Of a stretch of 64,000 nt of DNA, positions 1 to 8,268 are shown in pieces. Location of the stretch: contig BMZV01000001.1 of assembly GCA_014652975.1 (NCBI GenBank), positions 186,001 through 250,000 of the forward strand. The letters are read 5' to 3'. The notes under the pieces were generated by a model. The model made no database searches. It was not told the origin of the DNA and saw only the letters and a list, made by a program, of their open reading frames with translations. The position numbers and the translations under genes are program-made. This DNA comes from Kocuria marina (GTDB lineage: Bacteria; Actinomycetota; Actinomycetes; Actinomycetales; Micrococcaceae). Numbering within the stretch: the stretch's first letter is position 1; the number at the start of each line of letters is the position of its first letter.

Positions 1-1371
1 CATGACCAGGTCCCCGGCCCGCAGGTGCTCGGCCACCCGCTCGGCGAGCACCCGGGTGTCATGAGCGGTGTCGGGATGCCGAGTCACGGTCCAGGCAGCA
101 CCGTCCGCCGCGCTCCCGGCTGTTCCGACGCCGTCGGCATCGGGAGCGTTCACGTACTCCCGGGGTACGCGCGGCGAGATCCTCGTGACGATCTCGTAGT
201 TGATCGTCCCCGCGGCATCCGCCCACCGCGTAGCGGACGGGTCCTCCCCCGCCCCGAACAGCACGGCCTCGTCCCCCACGCGCACGGGCGGTTCCGCCGC
301 GGACGAGTCCACTCCGGGCGGTTCCGATCCGGACGACGACGCCGCGGGCTCCCCGCCCCGCGACAGGTCCACGACGCACTGGTCCATCGCGATCCGCCCC
401 ACCACGGGGTACACCCGGTCCCCGATCCGCACGGGGGCGCCCGTGGCTACCCGGGGAACGCCGTCGGCGTAGCCCAGCGGGATCAGCGCAAGGTGCGTTG
501 GCCCGGTGGTGCGGTACGCGAAACCGTACGAGACCCCGTGGCCCGCGGGCACGGCTTTGACGTTGGCCACACGGGTCCGCAGGGTCATGACCGGGCGCAG
601 GCCGAAGTCCTCGGGGGTGCGATCCGCGAACGGGCTCAGCCCGTACAGGCCCAGCCCCACCCGCACGGCGTCGCGGAGCACGAGATCGGGGTCCGCCATG
701 TCCTGTGCCCCGAATAATCCGGGGGTGTTGGCCGCGTGGATCAGGGTGGGGTCCAGGCCCGCGTCGCGCGCGATCCGCACCGCATCGCTGAGTGCGTGTA
801 ATTGCGCAACGGTCTCGGCCTCGCGCTGCGGTTCGTCCGCGACGGCGAGGTGCGTGAAGATCCCTTCCACGCTCAGCAGACCGGCGTTCTGAGCTGCCAC
901 CACGCGCTCGACGAACCCGGGCCACTCCTCCACCGTGGCACCGTTGCGGCCGAGCCCGGAATCGAGTTTGAGGTGCACCGTGGCCGGGGTGCCCGTGTCG
1001 CGGGCGGCGGCCAGAACGGCGTCGAGCTCCCACCCGTTGAGACCCAGGCGGACGTCGCGTCGCAGCGCCTGTTCGAAGTCCGTGGCAGGGGTGTGCAGCC
1101 ACGCGAGCACGGGGGCGGTGATGCCCGCGTCGCGCAGGGCCACCGCCTCGGACGCGTGCGCCGTGCCGAGCATATGGGCGCCGGCGGCGAGCACCGCGCG
1201 CGCCACCGGAACCGCCCCGTGGCCGTACGCATCTGCCTTGACCACGGCGATCAGCGTGCGCCCCCGGGCGAGTTCCGCGAGGCGCCGCACGTTGTGCTGC
1301 ACGGCGGAGAGGTCCACCACCGCGCTGCGTTCGCTGGGTTGCCGGGGCTGTCGGTCTGTCATCGCACTCAC
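1..1371 (-). CDS. alr: Alanine racemase fused to the N-terminus of a TsaE-like domain (partial, runs off the left edge)
   Basis: Alr is a PLP enzyme that makes D-alanine for peptidoglycan. The PLP lysine motif AVVKADAYGHG (K45) and the catalytic tyrosine motif VSYG (Y282) are visible, and the Alr C-terminal motif INYEIVTRISPRVPREY ends near residue 408. No stop codon follows. The frame stays open through a linker rich in Ala, Gly and Asp and then reads RVLAERVAEHLRAGDLVM at the edge. That resembles the N-terminus of TsaE, the ATPase for tRNA t6A synthesis, just before its P-loop. Separate alr and tsaE genes are neighbours in many actinobacteria, and fused forms are annotated in relatives. The start is uncertain: GTG 1371 lies seven bases after a possible -10 box (CACAAT), ATG 1374 and ATG 1362 are in frame, and no Shine-Dalgarno is clear. 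A linker of 20-30 residues (about 408-437) joins the two parts. Confidence 0.85.
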   Translation of the reverse strand, partial: MSAMTDRQPRQPSERSAVVDLSAVQHNVRRLAELARGRTLIAVVKADAYGHGAVPVARAVLAAGAHMLGTAHASEAVALRDAGITAPVLAWLHTPATDFEQALRRDVRLGLNGWELDAVLAAARDTGTPATVHLKLDSGLGRNGATVEEWPGFVERVVAAQNAGLLSVEGIFTHLAVADEPQREAETVAQLHALSDAVRIARDAGLDPTLIHAANTPGLFGAQDMADPDLVLRDAVRVGLGLYGLSPFADRTPEDFGLRPVMTLRTRVANVKAVPAGHGVSYGFAYRTTGPTHLALIPLGYADGVPRVATGAPVRIGDRVYPVVGRIAMDQCVVDLSRGGEPAASSSGSEPPGVDSSAAEPPVRVGDEAVLFGAGEDPSATRWADAAGTINYEIVTRISPRVPREYVNAPDADGVGTAGSAADGAAWTVTRHPDTAHDTRVLAERVAEHLRAGDLVM

Positions 1372-1464
1372 CATTCCATTGTGCCCTGCGCCGCCGGCAC
1401 GCCCGGCCCCGCCTGAGTCACGCGCACTCGTTCCCGGGCGGGCGGTCCCGGTACGCCGCCCCAG

Positions 1465-1470
1465 TAGGCT
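1465..1470 (+). promoter_or_regulatory. Candidate -10 box for a leaderless mshA mRNA
   Basis: TAGGCT lies six bases before the GTG start of mshA. The same TAGGCT plus six bases precedes acpS. No ribosome binding site lies between box and start, which predicts transcription starting at or next to the start codon. No convincing -35 box is visible. Confidence 0.45.
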
Positions 1471-1476
1471 GGTCGC

Positions 1477-2712
1477 GTGTCCTCTCCCGATCGGCCCCGT
1501 GTCCTGCTGCTGAGCATGCACACGTCCCCCGTGGACCAGCCCGGGACCGGGGACGCCGGTGGCATGAACGTGTACGTGTGGCACCTAGCCCACGCGCTCG
1601 CCCACGCGGGCTGGGCCGTGGACATGGCCACCCTCGATCGCGATCCGTCCCATTCCCCCGGCATTCGCACGACGGACCTCGCCCCGGGCGTGCGGCTGCT
1701 CACCGTGGCGCTCGCGGGCGCCGCAGAGGTCCCCAAGGAGGGCCTGCCCCGGTTCGCTCGTGCCTTCGGCGAGGCCCTCGCACAGCATTACGCCGACGAC
1801 GCCGCGCCCGTCGTGCACGCCCACTACTGGCTCTCCGGCGTGGCCGGGCTCCACGTGGCCAGCTTCCTCCGGGCTCCCCTCGTCCTGACCCTGCACACCT
1901 CCGCCGCCGCCAAGAACCTGCGCGCCGGATCGGACGAGTCCCCCGAACCGGCCGAGCGCGAGGCCGCCGAACGAGATCTGATCGCCCACGCCTGCCGCAC
2001 CGTGGTGAACACCCCCGCGGAACAGCGGCAGGTCGTGGAGCTGTACGGCGCGGATCCGGCGAGCGTGGTCGTGATCCCGCCCGGGGTGGACCCCGAGGTC
2101 TTCCACCCGCCGGTCCCGGACGAACGGGACGAGTTACGGAACGGGCCCTTCACCGTCCTGTCCGCGGGACGCATGCAACCCCTCAAGGGACAGCAGATCC
2201 TGGTCCGCGCGCTCGGAGAGTTGCACCGCAGTCACCCCGACGTTCCCGTTCGCTTGATCCTGGCCGGTGTGGGCTCCCCCGATTTCCTGACCCACCTGCG
2301 CGGGCTGGCGGACGCGGGGGGCGTGGCGAGCGCCGTCGACTTCCGCGGCTCCCTGCCCCGCGAGGACCTCGCCCGACTCATGGGCCGGGTGGACGCGGTG
2401 GCCGTGGCGTCGTCGTCGGAGACGTTCGGGCTCGTGGCGGTCGAGGCCCAGGCGTGCGGGACGCCCGTCCTGGCCACGGACGTGGACGGATTGCGCTACA
2501 CCGTGCGCGACGGTGAGACCGGCCGGCTCGTCCCGGACCGCGAGCCCGCGAGCTGGGCGGACGCCCTGTACCGCGCGGCCCGGGACCCGGGCGCGTGGCG
2601 AGCAATGTCACCCGCTGCTCGGCTGCGAGCGCGCGAGCTGACGTGGGACGACGTCGCCGCGCAGCACGCTGCGGCCTACCTCGCCTGTGCGGCGCGCGAG
2701 CACGACGCCTAA
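1477..2712 (+). CDS. mshA: D-inositol-3-phosphate glycosyltransferase (mycothiol biosynthesis)
   Basis: A 411-residue GT-B fold glycosyltransferase (GT4). MshA joins UDP-GlcNAc to 1L-myo-inositol-1-phosphate, the first committed step of mycothiol synthesis in the cytosol. The N-terminal signature SMHTSPVDQPGTGDAGGMN is typical of MshA. The nucleotide-sugar binding arginine and lysine lie in SAGRMQPLKG, and the EX7E motif is E315 and E323 (SETFGLVAVE). Length fits the family. The GTG start has no Shine-Dalgarno but follows a -10-like TAGGCT by six bases, so the mRNA may be leaderless. ino1, which makes its acceptor substrate, is about 1.5 kb downstream on the other strand. Confidence 0.93.
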   Translation: MSSPDRPRVLLLSMHTSPVDQPGTGDAGGMNVYVWHLAHALAHAGWAVDMATLDRDPSHSPGIRTTDLAPGVRLLTVALAGAAEVPKEGLPRFARAFGEALAQHYADDAAPVVHAHYWLSGVAGLHVASFLRAPLVLTLHTSAAAKNLRAGSDESPEPAEREAAERDLIAHACRTVVNTPAEQRQVVELYGADPASVVVIPPGVDPEVFHPPVPDERDELRNGPFTVLSAGRMQPLKGQQILVRALGELHRSHPDVPVRLILAGVGSPDFLTHLRGLADAGGVASAVDFRGSLPREDLARLMGRVDAVAVASSSETFGLVAVEAQACGTPVLATDVDGLRYTVRDGETGRLVPDREPASWADALYRAARDPGAWRAMSPAARLRARELTWDDVAAQHAAAYLACAAREHDA

Positions 2713-2722
2713 ACTTTCCCGT

Positions 2723-3520
2723 GTGACCACCGCGTACCTGAGCCGTGATTCCCTTGCCCGTTACCTGGACCGCTCCCGGATCACCGGGGCCGTCGCAACC
2801 CCCCGTGAAGCCAACCTCCGCAACATCCAGGGTTTCCTGGACGGGGACCAGCACCAGCACATGGGGGTCGAGCGCATCAGGGACTGGGATTTCGACTCCG
2901 TCTTCGAGCTCATGCGCGACCGCGTGGGGATCAACGACGACCCCGAGTACGCCGAGGGCCAGGACTTCATTTCCGCGCAGCTGTGCGTGGCCGGACTCGA
3001 CCGCTACGCCGAGCTGTTCAGCCGCGCGGTGCAGGGCCGCAAGCGGTTGTTGTTCGCGACCGGTCATCCCTCCGGCCTCGCGCCCGTCTACGCCCGCCTC
3101 GCGCGGGTGGCCCGCAAGTCCGGGGCGCGCGTGCTGCGCTTCGACGAGGCCCTGCCGTTCGAGGACGGGGACGTCCGCCAGATCGAGGACGTCGTGATGG
3201 TCGAGCAGTACGGCGGCCTGCGCCACACCCACTTCCCCGAGCCCATGCAGCTGGTCCTCGATCACCTGCGGGACCAGGGCCGCGAGGCGCCGGACCTCGT
3301 GATCGCCGATCACGGGATGGCCGGGTACGCGGGCTCGCGGGCGGGGCTGTCCACCATCGCGATGGGTGACTGCAACGACCCCGGGATCTTCGTCGCTGAG
3401 GCCCAGGGGCAGGTGGAGGTCGTGGTCCCGCTGGACGACAACGTCCCCCCGCACCTCTACGACCCCGTGGTGGACTACATCATTTCCCGTGCGGGGCTCG
3501 CGGGGCAGGAACGCGGCTGA
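2723..3520 (+). CDS. Conserved actinobacterial phosphatase-like protein
   Basis: 265 residues. I recognise it as a protein conserved in actinobacteria and usually labelled phosphatase, but no assay-backed function is known to me. Visible conserved blocks are the N-terminal ITGAVATPREANLRNIQGFL, the central LLFATGHPSGLAPVY and the C-terminal VIADHGMAGYAG followed by PLDDNVPPHLYDPVVDYI. It has no signal peptide or membrane segment. The GTG at 2723 is preferred over longer in-frame starts because it lies just past the mshA stop and conserved sequence begins there. A -10-like TAAACT overlaps the mshA stop seven bases upstream, and there is no Shine-Dalgarno. Its 3' end overlaps the convergent flavodoxin fragment by 41 bp. 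Confidence 0.6.
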   Translation: MTTAYLSRDSLARYLDRSRITGAVATPREANLRNIQGFLDGDQHQHMGVERIRDWDFDSVFELMRDRVGINDDPEYAEGQDFISAQLCVAGLDRYAELFSRAVQGRKRLLFATGHPSGLAPVYARLARVARKSGARVLRFDEALPFEDGDVRQIEDVVMVEQYGGLRHTHFPEPMQLVLDHLRDQGREAPDLVIADHGMAGYAGSRAGLSTIAMGDCNDPGIFVAEAQGQVEVVVPLDDNVPPHLYDPVVDYIISRAGLAGQERG

Positions 3521-3839
3521 GTTCGGCGATCCCGTCCGGCCACTCGCACGCCTGCCGCGCGGGCGGTCGGCCCTCGGCGGCGTCGTGCCGACCCACGTCC
3601 CCGAACCGGGACGCGCCCGCTGCCGCGAGGGTCTCGTCCAGCACGACGACGCCGCGCGAGAACGTCTCCCCGTACGTGCGGTCCCCGAGGCCGAACGCCG
3701 CGTAGCGCACGCTGCTCAGATCCGCGGCTCCTTCGGCCACCGCCGTCGCGAAGGCCCGCGCGGATGTGGGCAGCTCGCCACCCCCGTACGTGGAACACAC
3801 CATGACGTGCGGGTGGGAGGTGTCCAGCGCGGCGGGATC
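3480..3839 (-). pseudogene. N-terminally truncated flavodoxin / MioC-like protein
   Basis: The readable part begins DPAALDTSHPHVMVCSTYGGG and continues through ELPTSARAFATAV, matching the second half of an FMN-binding flavodoxin domain (loop around the isoalloxazine ring). The first 45 or so residues, which hold the FMN phosphate-binding loop, are absent. Upstream of about 3840 the frame has no flavodoxin character, and the DNA instead encodes a LysR-like tail on the opposite strand. An ATG at 3803 would give 107 residues, but such a protein could not bind FMN normally. Most likely a gene fragment left by a deletion. Confidence 0.6.
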
Positions 3840-4027
3840 CGTTCCTGGGCGTGGGGACGGAGCTGAGTCGGGAGGGACTACCCGTGGTGTGCCGCCCGGT
3901 GTCCCCGGGGAACGAACGGGAATCGGTCGTGCTGACCTGGCCGCGGGGTGTGACCGTGCCCCGGCGGGTCCGGGCGGTCGCGGACCTGGCGCGCGCGTCC
4001 GCCGAGGGCTGGGCGATCTTTCGCTGA
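3836..4027 (+). pseudogene. C-terminal remnant of a LysR-type regulator
   Basis: Frame reading DPFLGVGTELSREGLPVV, then VVLTWPRGVTVPRRVRAVADL and ending AEGWAIFR before TGA. This resembles the last 60 residues of a LysR effector-binding domain (a 'GVG' turn, then a strand and the C-terminal helix). There is no HTH and no start codon. It abuts the flavodoxin fragment at GGATCC (3835-3840), so both genes were probably cut by one deletion. Assignment rests on pattern only. Confidence 0.4.
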
Positions 4028-4187
4028 ACCGCGCGAGGGCCGGGCCGCACCCCCGCCCCCAGGGACCCGGGCCGCCGTACCGCGGGCCCGGGCCAGCGGC
4101 AGGACGCGCGCCCCCGGACGCGACCGAGGGCCGCCCGGTACGTGCCGGACGGCCCTCGCGGCGTCGTCGTGTGGTGCTACGAGACGA
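4028..4187. other. GC-rich spacer with the ino1 terminator
   Basis: I see no gene here. The only structure is the hairpin at 4125-4158, annotated separately. Confidence 0.6.
4125..4158 (-). terminator. Hairpin downstream of ino1
   Basis: Inverted repeat CGAGGGCCG / CGGCCCTCG (9 bp) with a 16-base loop that itself contains CCGG...CCGG. It lies 29 bp past the ino1 stop. There is no long U-tract, as is common in high-GC actinobacteria. Confidence 0.6.
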
Positions 4188-5273
4188 TCAGCGCTCGACC
4201 TCGCCGCGGATGAACTTCTCCACGTTCTCGCGGGCGGTGTCGTCGTCGAACTGCTCGGGCGGGGACTTCATGAAGTAGGAGGACGCCGAGGTCAGCGGTC
4301 CCCCGATGCCGCGGTCCAGGCCGATCTTCGCAGCGCGGATCGCGTCGATGATCACACCGGCGGAGTTGGGCGAGTCCCACACCTCGAGCTTGTACTCGAG
4401 CGAGATCGGGGCGTTGCCGAAGCCGTGGCCCTCGAGGCGGACGAAGGCGAACTTGCGGTCGTCAAGCCACCCCACGTAGTCCGAGGGGCCGATGTGCACG
4501 TCCTTGGCCCGCATCTCGTGCGGCACGTTGGACGTCACGGCCTGGGTCTTGGAGATCTTCTTGGACTCGAGCCGCGAGCGCTCGAGCATGTTCTTGAAGT
4601 CCATGTTCCCGCCCACGTTGAGCTGGTACGTGCGGTCCAGGACGTAGCCGCGGTCCTCGAGCAGCTTGGCCAGCACGCGGTGGGTGATGGTCGCGCCCAC
4701 CTGGGACTTGATGTCGTCGCCCACGATCGGCACGCCGGCGTCCGTGAACTTCTGCGCCCACTCGTCGGTCCCGGCAATGAACACGGGCAGGGCATTGACG
4801 AACGCCACACCGGCGTCGATCGCGGCCTGCGCGTAGTAGCGGTCGGCCTCCTCGGAACCCACCGGGAGGTAGGAGACGAGCACGTCCACCTCGCGTTCGC
4901 GCAGCACCTGCGCGACGTCCACGGGCTCGGCGTCCGATTCCGTGATGGTCTCGCGGTAGTACTGGCCCAGCCCGTCCAGGGTGGGTCCGCGCTGCACGTT
5001 CACGTCCAGGTTGGGGACCTTTGCGATCTCCATGGTGTTGTTCTCGGAGGCCAGGATCGCCTGGGAGAGGTCCAAGCCCACCTTGGCGGCGTCCACGTCG
5101 AACGCGGCCACGAACTGCACGTCCCCCACGTGGTAGTCACCGAAGCGCACGTGCATGAGCCCGGGCACGGTCTCGGAGGGGTCTGCGTCCCGGTAGAAGT
5201 GGACGCCCTGGATGAGCGATGTGGCGCAGTTGCCCACACCGGCAATGGCCACTCGGATGGGATTTTCGGACAC
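4188..5273 (-). CDS. ino1: Inositol-3-phosphate synthase (actinobacterial type)
   Basis: 361 residues. It converts glucose-6-phosphate to myo-inositol-3-phosphate using NAD, feeding mycothiol (through MshA) and inositol lipids. The N-terminal Rossmann motif is [16 protein letters not shown]. Other conserved blocks are [16 protein letters not shown] and [12 protein letters not shown] in the catalytic domain, and the C-terminal [20 protein letters not shown]. The GTG start at 5273 is chosen because GAGG(A) lies five to nine bases upstream and homologues begin at this point. A -10-like TAGACT (5373-5378, minus strand) may drive it with a leader of about 90 bases. Confidence 0.94.
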   Translation of the reverse strand: MSENPIRVAIAGVGNCATSLIQGVHFYRDADPSETVPGLMHVRFGDYHVGDVQFVAAFDVDAAKVGLDLSQAILASENNTMEIAKVPNLDVNVQRGPTLDGLGQYYRETITESDAEPVDVAQVLREREVDVLVSYLPVGSEEADRYYAQAAIDAGVAFVNALPVFIAGTDEWAQKFTDAGVPIVGDDIKSQVGATITHRVLAKLLEDRGYVLDRTYQLNVGGNMDFKNMLERSRLESKKISKTQAVTSNVPHEMRAKDVHIGPSDYVGWLDDRKFAFVRLEGHGFGNAPISLEYKLEVWDSPNSAGVIIDAIRAAKIGLDRGIGGPLTSASSYFMKSPPEQFDDDTARENVEKFIRGEVER

Positions 5274-5451
5274 GGTTCTCCTCAGCTCGGGTGATGACGG
5301 CCACGCGCACCTCGCGCGTTCGTGCGTGGGCACCGCATCCTGCCGTGCCACGCCGCACGCAACCGACTCCACAGTCTAGCCACGCGCTCGGACGTGCCTC
5401 GCCCGGGCACCGCCGTGACGACGACGCCGCTGCCGCCCTCACGCTGCACGG

Positions 5452-6276
5452 TCACCCGGCCAGGACGACCTCCACGAGCAACAACACCGCGACCAGCAGG
5501 AACACGACCCCGGCCGCGATCTCGACCTCGGCCGAACGCGCTTGGAACCGCCGCGCCAGCGCGGGGACGGAACCGAACCACGCGACGGCCAGGAACCATG
5601 CCAGGCCCACGGCCATGAGGAGCGCCAGGGTGATCAATCCCTCCCACCACAGGATGTCCGCGGGGACAACGGTCGCGAACAGGGCGATGAAGAAGACGAT
5701 CGCCTTGGCGTTGGCCAGGTTGGTGATCGTCCCCTGGAGCAGGGCCTTGCCCGATGTGAGGTGGCGGGTCCCGAGCAGACCTCCGGCCTTGGAGAACGCG
5801 GGACCCCCGATTGTGCCCGTGGGTGCGGCGGGGCTCGCGGCGACGTCGGGGTCCACTGGTCCGCTGAATCCGGCCGAACCGCCGGGGCCGTCCTGCCCGT
5901 CGGTGCAGACCCGTGCGGCGAGGCCCGCTCGTGCATCGGGATCCGAGGTCTCCGCGTGACCCGTTCCACCGCGATTCAGCGCGCGCGTGGCCAGCCCGGC
6001 GCGCAGGGATCCGTAGCCCATGCGCGCCAGGAACAGGGCACCAGCGATCTGGATCACGAGTTTGAGCACGTGATTGCTGTTGATCACCAGCGTCACGCCC
6101 GTGAGCGAGAGCGTGATCCACATGAGGTTGCCGACCATCACCCCCGCCGCCGTGAGCATGGCCTTGCCACGTGTGGTGAGGAACGCATTGCGCAGAATCA
6201 CCAGGACGTCCGGACCCGGGGAGATGATCCCCGCGATCCACAGTCCCAGCAGCGCGGCGTACTGCGCCGCGGTCAT
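5452..6276 (-). CDS. LysE/RhtB-family amino-acid exporter with an enlarged central loop
   Basis: 274 residues, longer than the usual 200-215. The N-terminal signature LLGLWIAGIISPGPDVLVILRNAF is typical of the LysE/RhtB family of six-helix inner-membrane exporters. Hydrophobic segments are at about residues 8-26, 42-66, 70-88, 185-207, 215-240 and 250-272. An insertion of about 70 residues rich in Gly, Pro, Asp and Ala (about 100-170) separates the two halves, with one Cys. The substrate cannot be told. Its ATG overlaps the stop of the upstream aldo/keto reductase by four bases (ATGA), so the two are translationally coupled. Confidence 0.82.
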   Translation of the reverse strand: MTAAQYAALLGLWIAGIISPGPDVLVILRNAFLTTRGKAMLTAAGVMVGNLMWITLSLTGVTLVINSNHVLKLVIQIAGALFLARMGYGSLRAGLATRALNRGGTGHAETSDPDARAGLAARVCTDGQDGPGGSAGFSGPVDPDVAASPAAPTGTIGGPAFSKAGGLLGTRHLTSGKALLQGTITNLANAKAIVFFIALFATVVPADILWWEGLITLALLMAVGLAWFLAVAWFGSVPALARRFQARSAEVEIAAGVVFLLVAVLLLVEVVLAG

Positions 6277-7364
6277 ACGTGCTTGGACTCGGTGGCCGCC
6301 CCCCAGATGTTGATGTCCGCGTCCGAGACCAGCTCGTCGATCCGCTGCAGTTCATCGTCGGAGAAGTCCAGGTTCTGCACGGCGCGGGCGGAATCGGCGA
6401 TCTGCTCGGGCGAGGACGCGCCCACGAGCGCCGTCGTGACCTGTCCCTCCGCCTGCGGACGCAACACCCACGCGATCGCCATCTGGGCCAACGTCTGCCC
6501 GCGGTCCCGGGCCATCGCGTTCAGTTCCCGAATCTGATCCAGGGTGTTCTCACTCAACCAGTCCGGGTTGAGTGACTTCCCAGCGGCCGCGCGGGAGTGC
6601 TCGGGTACACCGTTCAGGTACTTGTCGGTGAGCATGCCCTGGGCCAGCGGGGAGAAGCTGATAGAGCCCATGCCCGCTTCCGTGAGCGCGCCCAGCAGGT
6701 TCTTCCCGTCCGCGTGCTCGTCCGGCTGCTCGATCCAGCGGTTGAGCATGGAGTACGAGGGCTGGTGGATGAGCAGTGGAGTGCCCAGTTCCCGCATGAT
6801 CCCCTGCGCGGCGAGCGTGAGGTCCGCGCTGTAGGACGAGATCCCCACGTAGCTCGCGCGGCCCGAGCGCACGATATGGTGCAGGGCACCCATGGTCTCC
6901 TCGAGGGGAGTGTCCGGGTCCGGGCGGTGGTGGTAGAAGATGTCCACGCGGTCCAGGCCCATGCGTTCGAGCGACTGGTCGATGGAATCGAGCAGGTACT
7001 TGCGTGAACCGCCCACACCGCCGTACGGGCCGGGCCACATCTGCCACCCGGCCTTCGTGGAGATCACGAGTTCCTGGCGGTACCGGGCGAAGTCCTCCCG
7101 TAGGATGCGCCCGAAGTTCAGCTCCGCGGAGCCCGCGGGCGGGCCGTAGTTGTTGGCCAAGTCGAAGTGCGTGATCCCCAGGTCGAACGCCCGGCGCAGC
7201 GTGGCCCGCATGGTCGCGAGCGGGGTGTCATCGCCGAAGTTATGCCACAACCCCAGGGACAGCGCGGGCAGCTTCAGCCCGGAGTTGCCCACCCGCCGGT
7301 ACGGCATGGTCTCGTAGCGGTCCTCGGCCGCGGTCCAGACAGTGTCATCACCGAAAGTCAGCAT
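6273..7364 (-). CDS. Aldo/keto reductase (YghZ / glyceraldehyde-3-phosphate reductase-like)
   Basis: 363 residues, NADPH-dependent oxidoreductase with a TIM barrel. MPYRRVGNSGLKLPALSLGLW and FDLANNYGPPAGSAELNFG match the YghZ/Kv-beta-like branch that reduces small aldehydes. Catalytic tetrad residues are plausible at D and Y in FDLANNYG, K in ISTKAGWQ and H in YHHRPDP. The C-terminal cofactor region is LVGASSPEQIADSARAV. The start at 7364 is chosen because homologues begin about 20 residues before MPYRR; longer in-frame starts read low-complexity sequence. It is coupled to the LysE-type gene, perhaps an aldehyde-detoxification or export pair; this role is inference. Confidence 0.88.
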   Translation of the reverse strand: MLTFGDDTVWTAAEDRYETMPYRRVGNSGLKLPALSLGLWHNFGDDTPLATMRATLRRAFDLGITHFDLANNYGPPAGSAELNFGRILREDFARYRQELVISTKAGWQMWPGPYGGVGGSRKYLLDSIDQSLERMGLDRVDIFYHHRPDPDTPLEETMGALHHIVRSGRASYVGISSYSADLTLAAQGIMRELGTPLLIHQPSYSMLNRWIEQPDEHADGKNLLGALTEAGMGSISFSPLAQGMLTDKYLNGVPEHSRAAAGKSLNPDWLSENTLDQIRELNAMARDRGQTLAQMAIAWVLRPQAEGQVTTALVGASSPEQIADSARAVQNLDFSDDELQRIDELVSDADINIWGAATESKHV

Positions 7365-7443
7365 GGGAACTAGTCTGCCACCTGACTCAAAGCGACCTGT
7401 TATTTGCCTCATAAGCTTTCTCTCGAACACGTCAGGGATACTT

Positions 7444-7467
7444 GGGGAGGCGGATTTCCGCCACCCC
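7444..7467. promoter_or_regulatory. Inverted repeat between the divergent AKR and gntR genes
   Basis: GGGG-A-GGCGGA-TT-TCCGCC-A-CCCC forms a 24-bp near-perfect inverted repeat in the 143-bp divergent intergenic region, about 40 bp before the gntR start. Could be an operator for either gene. It differs from the CATCnGATG sites found at the fucose genes. Confidence 0.4.
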
Positions 7468-7507
7468 GTTAGTCCGTGTCTGACCACCAAATCTAGGAGA
7501 TCGCACC

Positions 7508-8227
7508 GTGTCCCTCACCAATACCGCCATGGCCAAGTTGCGCGCCATGATCCTCAACGGTGAGCTGGGTCCCGGCGACAGGCTGCCCCCAGAGAAGGAA
7601 CTGGCAGATCGCCTGGGCCTGTCACGCAGTTCGCTACGCGAAGCAGTCAAGGCGCTCGAAGTGGTGCGGATCCTGGACATCAGGCAGGGCGACGGCACCT
7701 ACGTGACGGAGTTGAACACCCAGCACCTCTCCGAGGCCATCTCTTTTGTAGTGGAGTTGCATCAGAACTCATCAGTCCTGGAGCTGCTGGAAACCCGCCG
7801 CGTTCTGGAAGCTGCCGCGGTCGAATTAGCCGCAGCACGGATCTCGGAGGAGCAGCTCGAGAAAATCCAACGGACTCTGGACGACACGGATGTGGAGACC
7901 ATCGACTCGCTCGTGGACCAGGACCTGGCCTTTCACGGCATCATCGGAGATGCCGCCGGCAATGGCTATCTGAGCTCCCTGACGGCCAGCCTTAACTCCC
8001 GAACTGTTCGGGCCCGCGCCTGGCGCGGTATGACGCAGCAGGGCTCGGCCGAACGCACCATGGAAGAGCACCAGGAGATTCTGGACGCCCTCCGCCGCAG
8101 GGACCCCGCACTGGCCCGCGCCGCCATGATCCACCACCTTCAGGGCGTGGAGCGCTGGCTGCGCATAGCCCTGACCGAAACCCCCCTCTTAGACATCCCG
8201 GAAGACCTCAACGGCCCGGCCGATTGA
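7508..8227 (+). CDS. GntR/FadR-family transcriptional regulator (probable regulator of the deoxy-sugar cluster)
   Basis: 239 residues. Winged HTH at about 5-70 (GDRLPPEKELADRLGLSRSSLREAVKALE) followed by an all-helical FCD ligand domain at about 80-215. Likely metal and ligand residues of the FCD pocket are D139, H143, H188 and H209/H210. The GTG start has AGGAG upstream. Such regulators usually repress sugar-acid catabolism and are released by a pathway intermediate. It is convergent with the fucose genes, and the proposed operator CATCnGATG in their promoters fits a GntR-type site. Its base composition is slightly less GC-rich than the flanking core genes, like the rest of the island. Confidence 0.9.
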   Translation: MSLTNTAMAKLRAMILNGELGPGDRLPPEKELADRLGLSRSSLREAVKALEVVRILDIRQGDGTYVTELNTQHLSEAISFVVELHQNSSVLELLETRRVLEAAAVELAAARISEEQLEKIQRTLDDTDVETIDSLVDQDLAFHGIIGDAAGNGYLSSLTASLNSRTVRARAWRGMTQQGSAERTMEEHQEILDALRRRDPALARAAMIHHLQGVERWLRIALTETPLLDIPEDLNGPAD

Positions 8228-8250
8228 GCATGTCAACCGGCCGGGCCGTT
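8210..8250. terminator. Bidirectional terminator between gntR and the SDR gene
   Basis: Perfect 13-bp inverted repeat AACGGCCCGGCCG / CGGCCGGGCCGTT (8210-8222 and 8238-8250) with a 15-base loop that contains the gntR stop codon. The two genes converge here, and the stem fits both directions. Confidence 0.75.
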
Positions 8251-8268
8251 CTGGGTCATTAACATCGA

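Noticed and set aside
3766..4278. 170-residue plus-strand open frame across the flavodoxin/ino1 gap
   Set aside because: Composition is Gly/Arg/Pro-rich with no family pattern. It is explained by other frames of the remnants and by antisense of the ino1 3' end.
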